Positions 7,727 to 18,266 of a DNA stretch of 64,000 nt are shown piece after piece. The notes under the pieces are model-generated. The model made no database searches. It was given only the letters and a program-made list of their open reading frames with translations, and was not told where the DNA came from. The position numbers were made by a program, and so were the translations under genes. Source of the stretch: Ketobacter sp963922875 (lineage in GTDB: Bacteria; Pseudomonadota; Gammaproteobacteria; Pseudomonadales; Ketobacteraceae). Where the stretch lies: positions 434,001 through 498,000 of the forward strand of contig CAWUJH010000001.1 of assembly GCA_963922875.1 (NCBI GenBank), written 5' to 3'. Each line of letters opens with the position of its first letter. Position 1 is the first letter of the stretch.

Positions 7727-9844
7727 CTACAAACACGGATCGTTGATTTTGTTGCCGGCGGCTACTTGTGGTATTTCGCCCGCTGCCAGGTGCTCCAGGA
7801 AGCATCCATATTGATGCTTGGGTGCTTCCAGATCGAAGACAATGTGGTGCCCGTTACCGTTTGCGCGTTCTGGATTATTGTAACGCACCACCACCGCAGT
7901 TCGGGGGCCAAATGCGGTATCAATGTTAGCCGTCACCGGATAAGGCAGCTGACGTGCGCCACTAATTTCCATATGGGGGAACAAGGTTTTGTCATAGCCT
8001 TTACCGCGATCATTCCCCGCCAAATCAAGACCCAAAGACATTAAATAGGGCCATTGAGCGGGCTCTAAGGCACCTTTGTCCTTGGTTCCAGAAAAAGCCA
8101 ACAAATGAGGGGGGAGTTTGGTTTGGCTCTCCATGACCTTTGCCTGATAAGCAACGGGGTCAGCACCACCCAACAGCCACTCAAGGAGCATCAAGTAGGG
8201 GTTCGCATCATCAAACTTCTCTCCCGGTACCAAGTTGGCAGCGGCAAAAGCCGTGGCCAGCTCGGCATTGCTGGGATCACCCAATAACCGAATCCAAGTA
8301 CCGGCCACACCCGTTAGGATGGCACCCTGGAACGGATGAGGGTCATTGGAAATCTGCAGACTGGAAACCCAATTACCCAGGGATTGCCCCATGCTAACCT
8401 GCATATCGGGATTGAACTTAAAGGCATTGTTGCCTGGGCCTGGATCAGCATCTGGGCAAAGGTCAGTATTCAGTTGCAGTTGGTTGGCCACTTGACGGAA
8501 ATAGATGCGTTCCCAAGCCATTTGGAAGTAATTGTTCTGCATTACAATGCCTTGCAACACGTCATAGGGGAACAACCCAAAGCCTTGAACAGGGTCTAAA
8601 TGGTCCTGACCCAGATGACCGCCGAACGCAGCACCTCCCCAGCCTCGTGCTGCGGCAATGCGGGCAGGTCCATTCCCACCATCATCGTTCTCATAGTCCG
8701 CCACACCGCCACGGTCAAACAGTTGATCTGCCTTTCCACCGGCACCATGATGGAAATACAACATAGGAAACCCCTCTGCAGGCATGGGCGTGTGCTTGGG
8801 GATAGTGACAAGAAAACGACCTTTTCGAAATTTCTGAACTTTCGGATTGCCACTGTTATCCCACTCTATACCACCACCCGTCACCAGATAGGGAGCAATG
8901 CCTACCTGAAACATTGGGGTTCCAATATTGCCTTGGATAACGCAATAGTCGTCAAAATTCTTGATACGCTTTAAATTCGCCGGTGTTTTTAGCGGCATAT
9001 TACTAACGAACTGGGCACCTTTCTCAATGCGTGCGGCCGGGTTTCCGGTAGTGAAAACCGTTGCTCCTACAATGCTGCTAACCGCAATATTGTGTTGTGC
9101 AATGTAGTTACGTAATGGCCCATAAACATCAAAAGCCCGCTGTGGAATATCACCACGGTTACTGGTACTGCCATTGAGCACATAACTTAGCTCCTCGTTT
9201 TGCACCAACTCATACCCTGAGGGCGTTGGAGTGGATTTCTTAACGATTGCCGCATACGTGGTATTTGGCCGAAGACTAATGCCCAAGGTAGGAAAAATCT
9301 GCAATAAGTTGTTGGGGCGATAAGAATCAAAAACCACCGTTCGACTGACGTTTAAAGGAAAACGTCGACCATATTCCGGAGAGTTTGGGTCCACATCCAC
9401 AACCTGGATGGGAGCTTCTGGCTTGGTGTAATCAAGATCCCAGGAAGGCAGACTGGCAACCTCAATTGGACCAGTAAACGCTAAATAAATAGGCGTAACT
9501 GTATGATAACCTCCACGTGCCTGGAGCCTCATAATTTGTTTGGTGTAAAGCGCTGTTAGGGGATGGATATAGCGTCGAGGAAAATCGCTGAGATCAACGC
9601 TGCCGTCATCCTTCAAGCGCAGGTCAGTGGGAAAACCATTGTGGTAAAAAGAGCCATCAGTGGAGGAAACCAATGTCGGGCTAGTGTAGTCGCTGCCCTT
9701 GCCATCAAAATCCACTTTCATCTCGATGGGCGAAGATTCACCACCACAACTTACTAGCGTCCAGGCTAGACACAAGCTGAATACGGTACGTTTAATGGTT
9801 TTTGGATCCGGTAGTGGAACTGTTGTTTTTATTGTTTTATTCAT
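7727..9844 (-). CDS. Lipase-like alpha/beta-hydrolase lipoprotein
   Basis: About 705 residues when started at ATG 9844. A longer frame (to 9985) exists, but the 9844 start gives a proper signal peptide with lipobox LVSC (Cys33). The N-terminal third resembles the Ig-like domain found at the front of bacterial extracellular lipases. The catalytic part shows an oxyanion-region motif (YFHHGAGG), the nucleophile elbow GQSLG and a late His (GNGHHIVFDLE). It is probably a surface or periplasmic esterase/lipase. It converges with the CapA-like gene on the left. No lipase-specific foldase lies nearby. Substrate unknown. Confidence 0.75.
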   Translation of the reverse strand: MNKTIKTTVPLPDPKTIKRTVFSLCLAWTLVSCGGESSPIEMKVDFDGKGSDYTSPTLVSSTDGSFYHNGFPTDLRLKDDGSVDLSDFPRRYIHPLTALYTKQIMRLQARGGYHTVTPIYLAFTGPIEVASLPSWDLDYTKPEAPIQVVDVDPNSPEYGRRFPLNVSRTVVFDSYRPNNLLQIFPTLGISLRPNTTYAAIVKKSTPTPSGYELVQNEELSYVLNGSTSNRGDIPQRAFDVYGPLRNYIAQHNIAVSSIVGATVFTTGNPAARIEKGAQFVSNMPLKTPANLKRIKNFDDYCVIQGNIGTPMFQVGIAPYLVTGGGIEWDNSGNPKVQKFRKGRFLVTIPKHTPMPAEGFPMLYFHHGAGGKADQLFDRGGVADYENDDGGNGPARIAAARGWGGAAFGGHLGQDHLDPVQGFGLFPYDVLQGIVMQNNYFQMAWERIYFRQVANQLQLNTDLCPDADPGPGNNAFKFNPDMQVSMGQSLGNWVSSLQISNDPHPFQGAILTGVAGTWIRLLGDPSNAELATAFAAANLVPGEKFDDANPYLMLLEWLLGGADPVAYQAKVMESQTKLPPHLLAFSGTKDKGALEPAQWPYLMSLGLDLAGNDRGKGYDKTLFPHMEISGARQLPYPVTANIDTAFGPRTAVVVRYNNPERANGNGHHIVFDLEAPKHQYGCFLEHLAAGEIPQVAAGNKINDPCL

Positions 9845-10259
9845 AAGTAATATCAAGCGCTTAAAGTATCTCTCACTATTGTCAGCCGCTATGATAACGC
9901 TTAAAAGTGTTGCGCTAAGTTCAGTTATTGTTAAGACATGTGATTTATAACGTAATAGATCTTGATTTTTTTGAAAGACATACAACGCCCTTCATTCTCC
10001 TAGTTATATGTGGTAGCACTCAAGAGGGTTAGATCCCGCTACCCAGCTGGCAATTTTAACCCCCCCCCCGCGCTTACTGCGCAAACAATGAATTGATTGA
10101 TATAACAACGCTTTACCAATCCTCTGTGGTGCTCGTTATGTATAAGCCCCTACGAAGTCAGTGTCATTGCCAACAAACTATTGGTGAAATATTTCAAGAT
10201 GCTAACTAACCTTAAAATTAGCAATCTGGAAACACTGGTAACTCAAGGAAGCTATTTGG
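9845..10259. other. Divergent intergenic region with a C10 tract
   Basis: No gene is seen. It separates the lipase-like gene (leftward) from the kinase operon (rightward) and must hold both promoters. It includes a run of ten C at 10060-10069 followed by GCGCTTACTGCGC. AAGGAAG at 10246-10252 is the ribosome-binding site of the kinase gene. Confidence 0.5.
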
Positions 10260-13013
10260 ATGGAGCCAACGCAATCTATTTTAGGCAATTATTCTATTGT
10301 TATTTTCATATCCGTTAATATAGCGCTGTGTTTTTTTCTTGTTGCAGAAACCTTGTTTGCTGTACGTATACTAAACAATGTATCCAGCATAATGGACAAG
10401 TATATAAAACATGGAAAAAAGGCGATTATTATTTCGACCTTGGTATTCCTAACTGGAAATGCCGTGCTAATAGCCTGGTCGCTAAACACCATCAAAGACC
10501 ATACTCAAAAAGATCTCGAAAGCACCCTATTATCCAGTGTATTTACCAATGAAAGAATTCTAAAGCTGTGGATTTCAGAGAAAAAGAACACGCTTGAATT
10601 TCATGCCAGTGACAAAACTGTGATTCAATTAACCAGTAACCTAATTAACAATTGGAACTACAATAATTTAGAAATTGATCAGCAAACACTGCAAGCGATT
10701 AGAGGCGTATTTTTAGAATACTCTGAGCGAAAGGCAATGGAAGGCTTTTTTGTTATCGCCCCGGATGGCACTAACTTAGCTTCTATGAGAAATGCGAATC
10801 TACTGGTAAAAAATATTGTTGCGCAAGAACGCAAAGAATTTTTTGACCTAGCATTAAAAGGCGAAACCGTTATGGTTCCACCTCTTGAGTCTGACGTTGA
10901 AATACCGAACAATAGAATAATCGCCACAAAAACAAAACCTCCAACCATGTTCTTTTTCACTCCCATAAAATCAGAAAATGGTGAAGTGATTGCTGTTCTG
11001 AGCGAACGCTTTGATCCATTAAAAACATTCAGCAACCTTCTCTCTGATACAAATATCGGGAAATCCGGTGAAACGCTGTTATTTGATAAGGATCATAGAA
11101 TTTTAAATGAATCTCGGCATTCCATAAAATTATTAGAGAAATTTAAAGAACCAATTAACAACACAGCTATTCTAGCATTTTCTATAAATGACCTAAGTAT
11201 CGGTAGCAACAACCTACTTGAAAACAAAGAAAAGAGTCTCTTTAGTTTTGTCGATTTTCGTGGCGAGAAAGTTAATGCAATTTGGTATTGGATCGACGAT
11301 CTAGGGGTGGGAATATTAAAGAAAATTGACTCTAAAGAGGCCATGAAATTATACAGTGAAGCCAAAACTACCATATTCACTGTTGAGTTAATTACTCTAT
11401 TTTTAACTACTCTATGCGCATTTTGTGTTTTTACTTTATTAAAAAGTACTACTCACCACGCTAAATCTATTCACAATTTGAAATCAGACTTAGATGTAGT
11501 TACCGGTGACCTTACCAGAAATGAAGCAAAACTTTCCGCCATTTTTGGTTCATTCCAGACATTAGTCATAATAATCGATGGTGAAGGAAAAATAGAATAT
11601 TTAAATGACGCATTTACAACACTATTCAGTGTAAATCTGAACCATGTTAAAGGTAAAACTTACAAAGAACTACTAGCCCTTGGGCACAAAATTCCGTTAG
11701 TCGAAAACCTACAGACTTACACTGATAGAGAATTAAATGTCGGCGTTGAGATGGAAGCTTGCGTGAGTGAAAGCGAAGTACGATGCTTCCTGGTAAACTG
11801 CACATTTCTAAGCAAACGCAAACATGGTGTAGAAGCTAATCTTTATATGGCCAACGACATTAGCCAGATGAAAGAGTTACAAAATGAGGTAATCAAAGAA
11901 AGAAATCGTGCAAACAACGCTTACAACTTAAAGTTGGAATCTATTAGCATTATCGGTCATGAACTGCGAGCACGGATAAATGAGCTAAATCGCATGCTGG
12001 AGATTATTAATAAACAAATTAACAACCCAGAGATTTCTCAAAAAGTAGAGTTAGTGCTCAACAACGGTGAGCATATAAGCGCGCTTATCGAGGACAGAAT
12101 TAACTTCAGCAAATTTAAATTCGATAAAACAGAAGTACATGGCATAGACTTTGATTTTAGGGAACTTGTAGAGCAAAGCGCCAAATCTATTGCCTTTTCA
12201 GCAAATGAAAAAAACATAGAGATAATTCTTAACACGTCAAACGTTCAACATGACTTTGTCATGGGTGACTGTTCAATTCTACGCCTGATAATATTCAATT
12301 TACTATCCAATGCCGTTGCCTTCACTAAATCTGGAGATATTTATATAAAAGCATCCAGCGATGACCAAAGCGGACAGATATTGATTAAATTTTCTGTAAC
12401 AGACACGGGGATTGGTTTTAAAACAAGCACAATGAAAAAACTATTTGATGAACCAACTCAAGCGGATCAATCCCAACTATTCAGAAGAGAAGGCGTGGGC
12501 CCTGGATTAGCGACTTGCAAAACCTTAATTAAACTACTGAACGGCAATATTACCGTCGAAAGCATCGAAGGGCAGGGCAGCAAATTCATGTTCACAGCTG
12601 TACTAGAAAGAAGTGCCGTGGTAAAACCAAAATCCGGGGAACCTATCTACTGTAATAGGATATTTCTACTAATCAAAAACAAGAAGCTGCTCTCTACTAT
12701 TAAATCCAACCTGAACAAACTTAATATAAGCACCACAGAACTGGAAATAAACCATACAAGTAATCATCTTGCTACGCTTTCAAACCAACCATTGACCGAG
12801 GCCATTATTATTGATGATTGTGTCGAACAAAATACTTGCCGAGCTTTCCTTGAGGATGCGAAAGCCCTTTGTTTAAGAAAGCAAATCATACTTTCTCGCT
12901 TTGAATCTAAATGCACTGACCTAAGGAAATTGAACCCAGATGTTTTTCTGCTTCAAAAACCATTTAGCGAATCAGAATTAGAAGACTCGTTAAGAATTGA
13001 AGAGCAGAGATAA
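10260..13013 (+). CDS. Membrane sensor histidine kinase with Cache, PAS and pseudo-receiver domains
   Basis: 917 residues. Two N-terminal membrane helices (about 12-36 and 54-74), a large extracytoplasmic region of Cache type (about 75-373), a third helix (about 374-394), a PAS-like domain (about 423-537), HisKA with H-box GHELRARIN (about 567), then an HATPase with N-box NLLSNAVAFT, DTGIGF and GVGPGLA. The H-box has Arg where Pro is usual, and the G2 box has Pro for Leu. The last 120 residues look like a degenerate receiver: the N-terminal acidic pair is missing, though IIIDDC and LLQKPF remain. It is the first gene of a three-gene signalling operon. Kinase activity is uncertain. Confidence 0.85.
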   Translation: MEPTQSILGNYSIVIFISVNIALCFFLVAETLFAVRILNNVSSIMDKYIKHGKKAIIISTLVFLTGNAVLIAWSLNTIKDHTQKDLESTLLSSVFTNERILKLWISEKKNTLEFHASDKTVIQLTSNLINNWNYNNLEIDQQTLQAIRGVFLEYSERKAMEGFFVIAPDGTNLASMRNANLLVKNIVAQERKEFFDLALKGETVMVPPLESDVEIPNNRIIATKTKPPTMFFFTPIKSENGEVIAVLSERFDPLKTFSNLLSDTNIGKSGETLLFDKDHRILNESRHSIKLLEKFKEPINNTAILAFSINDLSIGSNNLLENKEKSLFSFVDFRGEKVNAIWYWIDDLGVGILKKIDSKEAMKLYSEAKTTIFTVELITLFLTTLCAFCVFTLLKSTTHHAKSIHNLKSDLDVVTGDLTRNEAKLSAIFGSFQTLVIIIDGEGKIEYLNDAFTTLFSVNLNHVKGKTYKELLALGHKIPLVENLQTYTDRELNVGVEMEACVSESEVRCFLVNCTFLSKRKHGVEANLYMANDISQMKELQNEVIKERNRANNAYNLKLESISIIGHELRARINELNRMLEIINKQINNPEISQKVELVLNNGEHISALIEDRINFSKFKFDKTEVHGIDFDFRELVEQSAKSIAFSANEKNIEIILNTSNVQHDFVMGDCSILRLIIFNLLSNAVAFTKSGDIYIKASSDDQSGQILIKFSVTDTGIGFKTSTMKKLFDEPTQADQSQLFRREGVGPGLATCKTLIKLLNGNITVESIEGQGSKFMFTAVLERSAVVKPKSGEPIYCNRIFLLIKNKKLLSTIKSNLNKLNISTTELEINHTSNHLATLSNQPLTEAIIIDDCVEQNTCRAFLEDAKALCLRKQIILSRFESKCTDLRKLNPDVFLLQKPFSESELEDSLRIEEQR

Positions 13014-13097
13014 CATGCTGAGGCCTCATTTCAAACAGAATTTAGCGCTCGAAAGAAACCATATGAATGATCACAACTTCATAAGAGCGCTAAAGAA

Positions 13098-16000
13098 ATG
13101 AAACTTCAAGCAAAAACACACCTCCCATTAATATTGGTTCTATTCGTAATTACTTTTTATTTCCATTTAATTATCTATCCTGCAGTAAAAAGCAGTTCAG
13201 AAAAAGAATTTTCTGAGAGAGAACAAGAAAAGTTGCAGGCAATCGCCTTATTTGCCGAGACGCACTTACCTACGGGCAATTTGGATTCAATACATTTAAT
13301 CATCGAAAAATACAAAAGAAATAACGCTCAGTGGAAAATTTTACAAATAGAAGATGCCAATGGAAGAATCATTTATCCTCTTGTTCCAAGGCCAGATTTC
13401 TATTCAAATGAAAATAAGATGAAAACTTTTTCCAAAGCATTAGTTAACGAGAATAAAGTGCTCGGAAAAATAAAACTAATTTCTGATCCAGATCATTTTA
13501 TGAGAGATCATTACAAGAATATCAAGAACATTTTGGATACTTTACTTGTTTGCTTATTTTTGATTTTGGGAATCATTGCCTGGATACAACATCGTATAGT
13601 ATCAGAGCCTATTTATTTCCTCATAAGCGCCATAAAGGATATTTATTCAAATCATAACAGCTTTGACATTGTTAGCTCAAGAGACGATGAGCTTGGGATG
13701 CTTGCTCGTTGCATTTTAGACATGCGCGAAAACTTACAGCGCTCGCAAAGAAACTTAACCAAAGAATCAAAGCGATTACGCACAATACTCGGCAGCTTAA
13801 CTGACGGAATTCTCACCATAAATTCAAATTTCGCAATTGTCAGCACCAATCTAGCCGCCGAAAAAATTTTGAAGCTTGACCAAGACGAATTAGTGAAACT
13901 CGATTTTCGAGAGTTCGTCGAGCATTTTTCCGGATTTGCACGTGTCTCTATAGATAAAGTTATGAGCGATTCCTCTGAGACTGGAACAACAGGTTCCATT
14001 GAGTCAACATTTAATCGATATAATTCAGAAACTATACCTGTTGAAATACTCTTTAGCTATTTTAAGTCCGCTAATGAGAAAATATACTTACTGGTAATCC
14101 GAGATATTTCCACTAGAAAGGCTAACGAAAACGAGATCCTTAATCAACGACAACAAATTGTTACCATTAATCAAGCCCAAGCTAACTTTATTACCCGTGG
14201 TGATCCGATGCAGGTATTCGATGGGCTGTTACCCGATTTATTAGACCTCGCCAATAGTAAATTCGGATTTATCGCTGGAATAGCTCAAGATGAAGACAAT
14301 GAAAAGTTTCTTAGAATATACACCAATAGTGTTTTTCCTTGGAGCTGTATTACTAATAACATAATAATTGGTGATGAAGAAAGTGTTCTCGAAATACATG
14401 AATTCGGGTCGACACTTCACAAAATTGTACATGAAGGTACAACGTTTATTGATAACAATCCAACCGCAATCTTTGAGAATTCCGAAGCAACTTATACTCA
14501 CATAAGTTCTCTTTTGGGAATGCCTTTGAAATTTGGCGAGAGTGTTGTTGGGGTCCTGATTGTTGTTGATAAAATTAATGGCTACAACGACCAAACAGTT
14601 CAGCTAATAGAGCCGCTGCTAAACACCTGCGCCCATTTAATTGATGCCGTCAGTAAATCCTTAGATCGCAAACGATCTGAAATTGAATTGCGGCGCGCAA
14701 AAGAACAGGCCGAAATCGCAACTAAATCTAAAAGCAACTTTTTAGCCACCATGAGTCATGAGCTTCGCACACCAATTAACGGTGTGCTTGGTATGCTTCA
14801 CCTTATTAGCAAAACAACGCTTGACCAACAACAACATCGATACGTAGAAACAGCTGCTAGTTCTGGGCAAATGCTGCTTTCGGTGATCAACGACATACTT
14901 GATTTTTCAAAAATTGAAGCTGGTAAATTGGATCTGGAGTTTATTCCATTTCGATTGCCCGACGTAATTACCCAGTTAATCGACATTTTCAAAAACCAAG
15001 CCAAACAAAAAAGGATTCAAATTATCAGCGATATAGACACACAACTTCCGTTGCTTGTGCTTGGTGACCCAACACGGTTGAGTCAAATCATCTCCAATCT
15101 TATAAGTAATGCGATTAAATTTACATCAGAAGGAACAGTGACTATACAAGTTCGAAAACATATCGATTCCATAACTTTCTCTGTAATTGACACCGGAATA
15201 GGGATTTCACCCTCACAACAGCAAAAGCTATTCAAAGCCTTTAGCCAGGTGGATAGTTCACATACCCGAAAGTATGGCGGCACTGGACTCGGTTTAATCA
15301 TTTGTCAAAGCTTAGTAAACGCAATGGGTGGCAGCTTTACTGTAAAGAGCAGAATTGGTGAAGGCTCCGATTTCAGTTTCTCGATCCCTCTGGATGAAAT
15401 AGATTGTGACGGCGACATCAATGAAATGCTGCTCTACTTGGCTGAATTGAAAGTTGCAATAATGGATCATTCGAAAGTACTTCCAGACCTGTGGACAGAT
15501 TTTTTGCACCAATCCAATATTAGAGATATTCAGTTATTTATTTTGAAAAATGATATTCCTCTAGTATTCGATGCCGTAAAACACAAGTTTGATCTTATTT
15601 TGGTTAACTACGATAAGTGCATCACTGTAAAACAATTTCTACCCTTCCTCAGTAGTTTAATTAATAATTCTCAAACCAAACTTATTGTTGTAACAAATAG
15701 TACAACACCAGCGTTGTTTGAAGGTGAAATTCAAGAAACTCAACACTATGTGTTGAAACATCCAGTTAGTAAAGCAGGGTTGTTGAATGCCATGTGCTTT
15801 TTGTTCAAGGGCAACCCATGGCACAATTACCAAAGCACTCGAACCCTCAACGAGCATAACTTTGCGGGTCGGAAACTGCTTTTAGTGGAAGACAATCCAA
15901 CCAATCAACAGGTGGCATTGGAACTACTGACGCAAGTCGGGTTTTCAGTGGATTTGTGTGTAAATGGTTTAGAAGCCGTGAAAGCTGTGCAGGATTTTGA

Positions 16001-16880
16001 CTACGATATTGTCCTAATGGATATACAAATGCCGATAATGGATGGTTTGGAAGCATGCAGACAGATTAGAAAACTAGATGGAAAATGGAAGAATCTACCG
16101 ATTGTTGCCATGACGGCCCACGCAGCAAAAGGTGATACTTTAAATAGCTTAAATGCAGGAATGGATGCTCATATAACCAAACCAATTCAACCGGAACACC
16201 TATTTCAGGTTTTGACGAAGTTTGTAAAGCCATCCGAACGACCAGCTTTAACGTCAAATACCGTAAAATCTGACCCACCCCCCCTTGACTGTGTGAGTTC
16301 TATAGATGGTATTAATGTAACAGAAGGGATTAATCGTATTAATGGAAATACTAAAGTTTACTTTAAGATATTAAAGGATTTTTTTGTTCGCTATCGATCC
16401 TCACGCCAAAGTATACAGTCACTCGTTGAAGAAAAATCCTATTCTGAGATAGCAGCCATCGCTCATACACTGAAAGGCAGTGGAGGTAATATAGGTGCTG
16501 AAAGACTCTATTCTACCTCGGCAACGCTCGAAAAGGCGGCAAGAACCGAAAGTATCCCTGATATAGAATCAGCACTCCCCGAGTTTCTCGATGCGCTAGA
16601 TCAGGTTCTCGAAGGTCTTAGTCAGTTCAACTTTGAAGAGACGATATCTCACGACCAAATCAGCCCAAACATATTAGGTAATTCCGATGTTCTTCAAGAC
16701 ATTGAAAAAGTTATTAACCTATTGGATGAAGATATTGCCTCAGCAGAATCTTTGTTAGATTCAATTTATGCCAATGCTTCCCAAGACGATGTAAAAACCA
16801 TACTCAAGTCTTCTATTGATGCGTTGTTAAATTATGACATAGAAACTGTAAGAGCTATGCTTTTAAAAATAGTTAGCTAA
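13098..16880 (+). CDS. Hybrid sensor histidine kinase (HAMP-PAS-GAF-HisKA-HATPase-REC-Hpt)
   Basis: 1260 residues. Membrane helices at about 9-28 and 143-163 enclose a short periplasmic sensor. These are followed by HAMP (about 165-218), PAS (about 227-338), GAF (about 365-515), HisKA with MSHELRTPING (about 551), HATPase with NLISNAIKFT, DTGIGIS and GGTGLGL, a receiver-like but degenerate segment (about 785-905), a canonical receiver (about 924-1045; VEDNPTNQQ, phosphoacceptor in VLMDIQMP, Lys in HITKPI) and an Hpt domain (AHTLKGSGGN, about 1119-1128). All parts of a multistep phosphorelay are present. The ribosome-binding site is weak. It probably phosphorylates the downstream response regulator. 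A C7 tract (16278-16284) lies in the REC-Hpt linker. Confidence 0.92.
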   Translation: MKLQAKTHLPLILVLFVITFYFHLIIYPAVKSSSEKEFSEREQEKLQAIALFAETHLPTGNLDSIHLIIEKYKRNNAQWKILQIEDANGRIIYPLVPRPDFYSNENKMKTFSKALVNENKVLGKIKLISDPDHFMRDHYKNIKNILDTLLVCLFLILGIIAWIQHRIVSEPIYFLISAIKDIYSNHNSFDIVSSRDDELGMLARCILDMRENLQRSQRNLTKESKRLRTILGSLTDGILTINSNFAIVSTNLAAEKILKLDQDELVKLDFREFVEHFSGFARVSIDKVMSDSSETGTTGSIESTFNRYNSETIPVEILFSYFKSANEKIYLLVIRDISTRKANENEILNQRQQIVTINQAQANFITRGDPMQVFDGLLPDLLDLANSKFGFIAGIAQDEDNEKFLRIYTNSVFPWSCITNNIIIGDEESVLEIHEFGSTLHKIVHEGTTFIDNNPTAIFENSEATYTHISSLLGMPLKFGESVVGVLIVVDKINGYNDQTVQLIEPLLNTCAHLIDAVSKSLDRKRSEIELRRAKEQAEIATKSKSNFLATMSHELRTPINGVLGMLHLISKTTLDQQQHRYVETAASSGQMLLSVINDILDFSKIEAGKLDLEFIPFRLPDVITQLIDIFKNQAKQKRIQIISDIDTQLPLLVLGDPTRLSQIISNLISNAIKFTSEGTVTIQVRKHIDSITFSVIDTGIGISPSQQQKLFKAFSQVDSSHTRKYGGTGLGLIICQSLVNAMGGSFTVKSRIGEGSDFSFSIPLDEIDCDGDINEMLLYLAELKVAIMDHSKVLPDLWTDFLHQSNIRDIQLFILKNDIPLVFDAVKHKFDLILVNYDKCITVKQFLPFLSSLINNSQTKLIVVTNSTTPALFEGEIQETQHYVLKHPVSKAGLLNAMCFLFKGNPWHNYQSTRTLNEHNFAGRKLLLVEDNPTNQQVALELLTQVGFSVDLCVNGLEAVKAVQDFDYDIVLMDIQMPIMDGLEACRQIRKLDGKWKNLPIVAMTAHAAKGDTLNSLNAGMDAHITKPIQPEHLFQVLTKFVKPSERPALTSNTVKSDPPPLDCVSSIDGINVTEGINRINGNTKVYFKILKDFFVRYRSSRQSIQSLVEEKSYSEIAAIAHTLKGSGGNIGAERLYSTSATLEKAARTESIPDIESALPEFLDALDQVLEGLSQFNFEETISHDQISPNILGNSDVLQDIEKVINLLDEDIASAESLLDSIYANASQDDVKTILKSSIDALLNYDIETVRAMLLKIVS

Positions 16881-16903
16881 ATCACAATCGGAAGAGACCC
16901 GCT

Positions 16904-18010
16904 ATGGACAATCGGAAGAAGATATTGATTGTTGATGATTCCCCCAATGATATTCGATTTTTAATGGAAAACCTCAAAGATCGATACGCTATCCTGGTAG
17001 CGACTGATGGAAAAAAGGCATTGGACATCGCCAATAAGGAAGATAAGCCTGATGTAATTCTTTTGGATGTATCTATGCCTGAACTTGATGGCTATGAAAC
17101 TTGTACATTAATGAAGCAGTCACCAGAGACTGAGCATATCGATATAATTTTTGTTACGGCTAATGATACCATTGAAGAAAAACTCAAAGGATATCAAGTA
17201 GGTGGAAGTGATTATCTGGTTAAACCCATCGAGCCTGTCGTTCTGATGCAGAAGGTAGATATTATACTAAAAAATAGAGAAGACCGAGCTCGTATATCTA
17301 AAGCTGCAGACAGTGCACGTAGTGTGGCAATGACAGCGATGATGGACTCTGGAGAACAATCGGTGATCATGGGGTTCATGAGGAATAGTTATGCAGTAAA
17401 ATCCTTTGATGAATTGGCAGCGCTCATTGTAGCCAGTTGTTCACAATACGAATTAGATAGCAGCGTACAAATAAGGACTCCTTGGCAGATTCACGATCAT
17501 GGAAAAGTTCAACCAATACCACCACTGGAATCCGAGCTTATGTTCAAGCTTCAAAACTCTGGTCGTATTCATACTCTAGGTAAACGTTTACTCATAAATT
17601 GTGATGCCATAACTATACTAGTAAAGAATTTACCTAACGACGATTCAAAAGTTGGGCGCCTAAGAGATCATCTCGCACACATAATTGAAGGTGCCAACGC
17701 TCGCTTTAAGATGCTTCTTATAGAGCATGAACTGAACCTCCTCGTAAAGGACTCTATGGCTACACTATCCAATATCCAAGCTTCATTAGATGATCAAAAA
17801 CAGAGCTTTGTAAAGATTATGGATAAAGTCAAACATGACGTTCAGTCTTCCTTTTTATCCTATGGACTGACAGAGGATCAAGAAAACATATTGATTAATA
17901 TTGTTGAAACAGCTGAAGAAGAAAGCATTATTAATTTTGAGCAGGGGCTTAAGATCGATGAACAATTTCTTGAAATTATTGATCGACTAAAGACCTTCTC
18001 AAATAAGTAA
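16904..18010 (+). CDS. Response regulator with unrecognised output domain
   Basis: 368 residues; ATG preceded by GGAAGAG. The receiver domain (1-120) is canonical: Asp11-Asp12, phosphoacceptor Asp55 in ILLDVSMPE, Thr in FVTAND and Lys107 in YLVKPIE. The remaining 250 residues are not a DNA-binding, GGDEF, EAL, HD-GYP or phosphatase domain that I can recognise. They begin with a helical linker (SKAADSARSVAMTAMM), contain a mixed alpha/beta central part (about 160-265), and end in long helices with coiled-coil character (about 275-365). It sits 23 bases after the hybrid kinase stop, so it is the likely phosphorelay endpoint. Output is unknown. Confidence 0.85.
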   Translation: MDNRKKILIVDDSPNDIRFLMENLKDRYAILVATDGKKALDIANKEDKPDVILLDVSMPELDGYETCTLMKQSPETEHIDIIFVTANDTIEEKLKGYQVGGSDYLVKPIEPVVLMQKVDIILKNREDRARISKAADSARSVAMTAMMDSGEQSVIMGFMRNSYAVKSFDELAALIVASCSQYELDSSVQIRTPWQIHDHGKVQPIPPLESELMFKLQNSGRIHTLGKRLLINCDAITILVKNLPNDDSKVGRLRDHLAHIIEGANARFKMLLIEHELNLLVKDSMATLSNIQASLDDQKQSFVKIMDKVKHDVQSSFLSYGLTEDQENILINIVETAEEESIINFEQGLKIDEQFLEIIDRLKTFSNK

Positions 18011-18266
18011 TATCGACACTAATGCTCACTAAGTTAGCCAAGGAAGGTGACTTCCGGTCAGAGCCTCTGGCTATAGCCGTTGACCTATGGACTGTGTTTT
18101 CTGGGGATAGAGATCACCAACGATTTTATACCTCTCTGGATGAGTAAGGGCATTGTCCCCCATGACAGGTTTGCGTGGCAGTGAATAAGTTTGTACAAGT
18201 AAAGCCTTAAATTACTGTGATAGAGTGTTAAAAATCAGCCTTTTTTCTATAAATTCTGGAATCACA

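Noticed and set aside
7670..8974. Several plus-strand frames of 60-124 codons
   Set aside because: They lie antisense to the lipase-like gene, have no ribosome-binding sites or recognisable proteins, and are shadows of its codon pattern.
18026..18078. Structured RNA between the response regulator and the amidase
   Set aside because: A GGAAG/CTTCC hairpin nested in TAGCCA/TGGCTA can be drawn, but it matches no known RNA family and could be chance.
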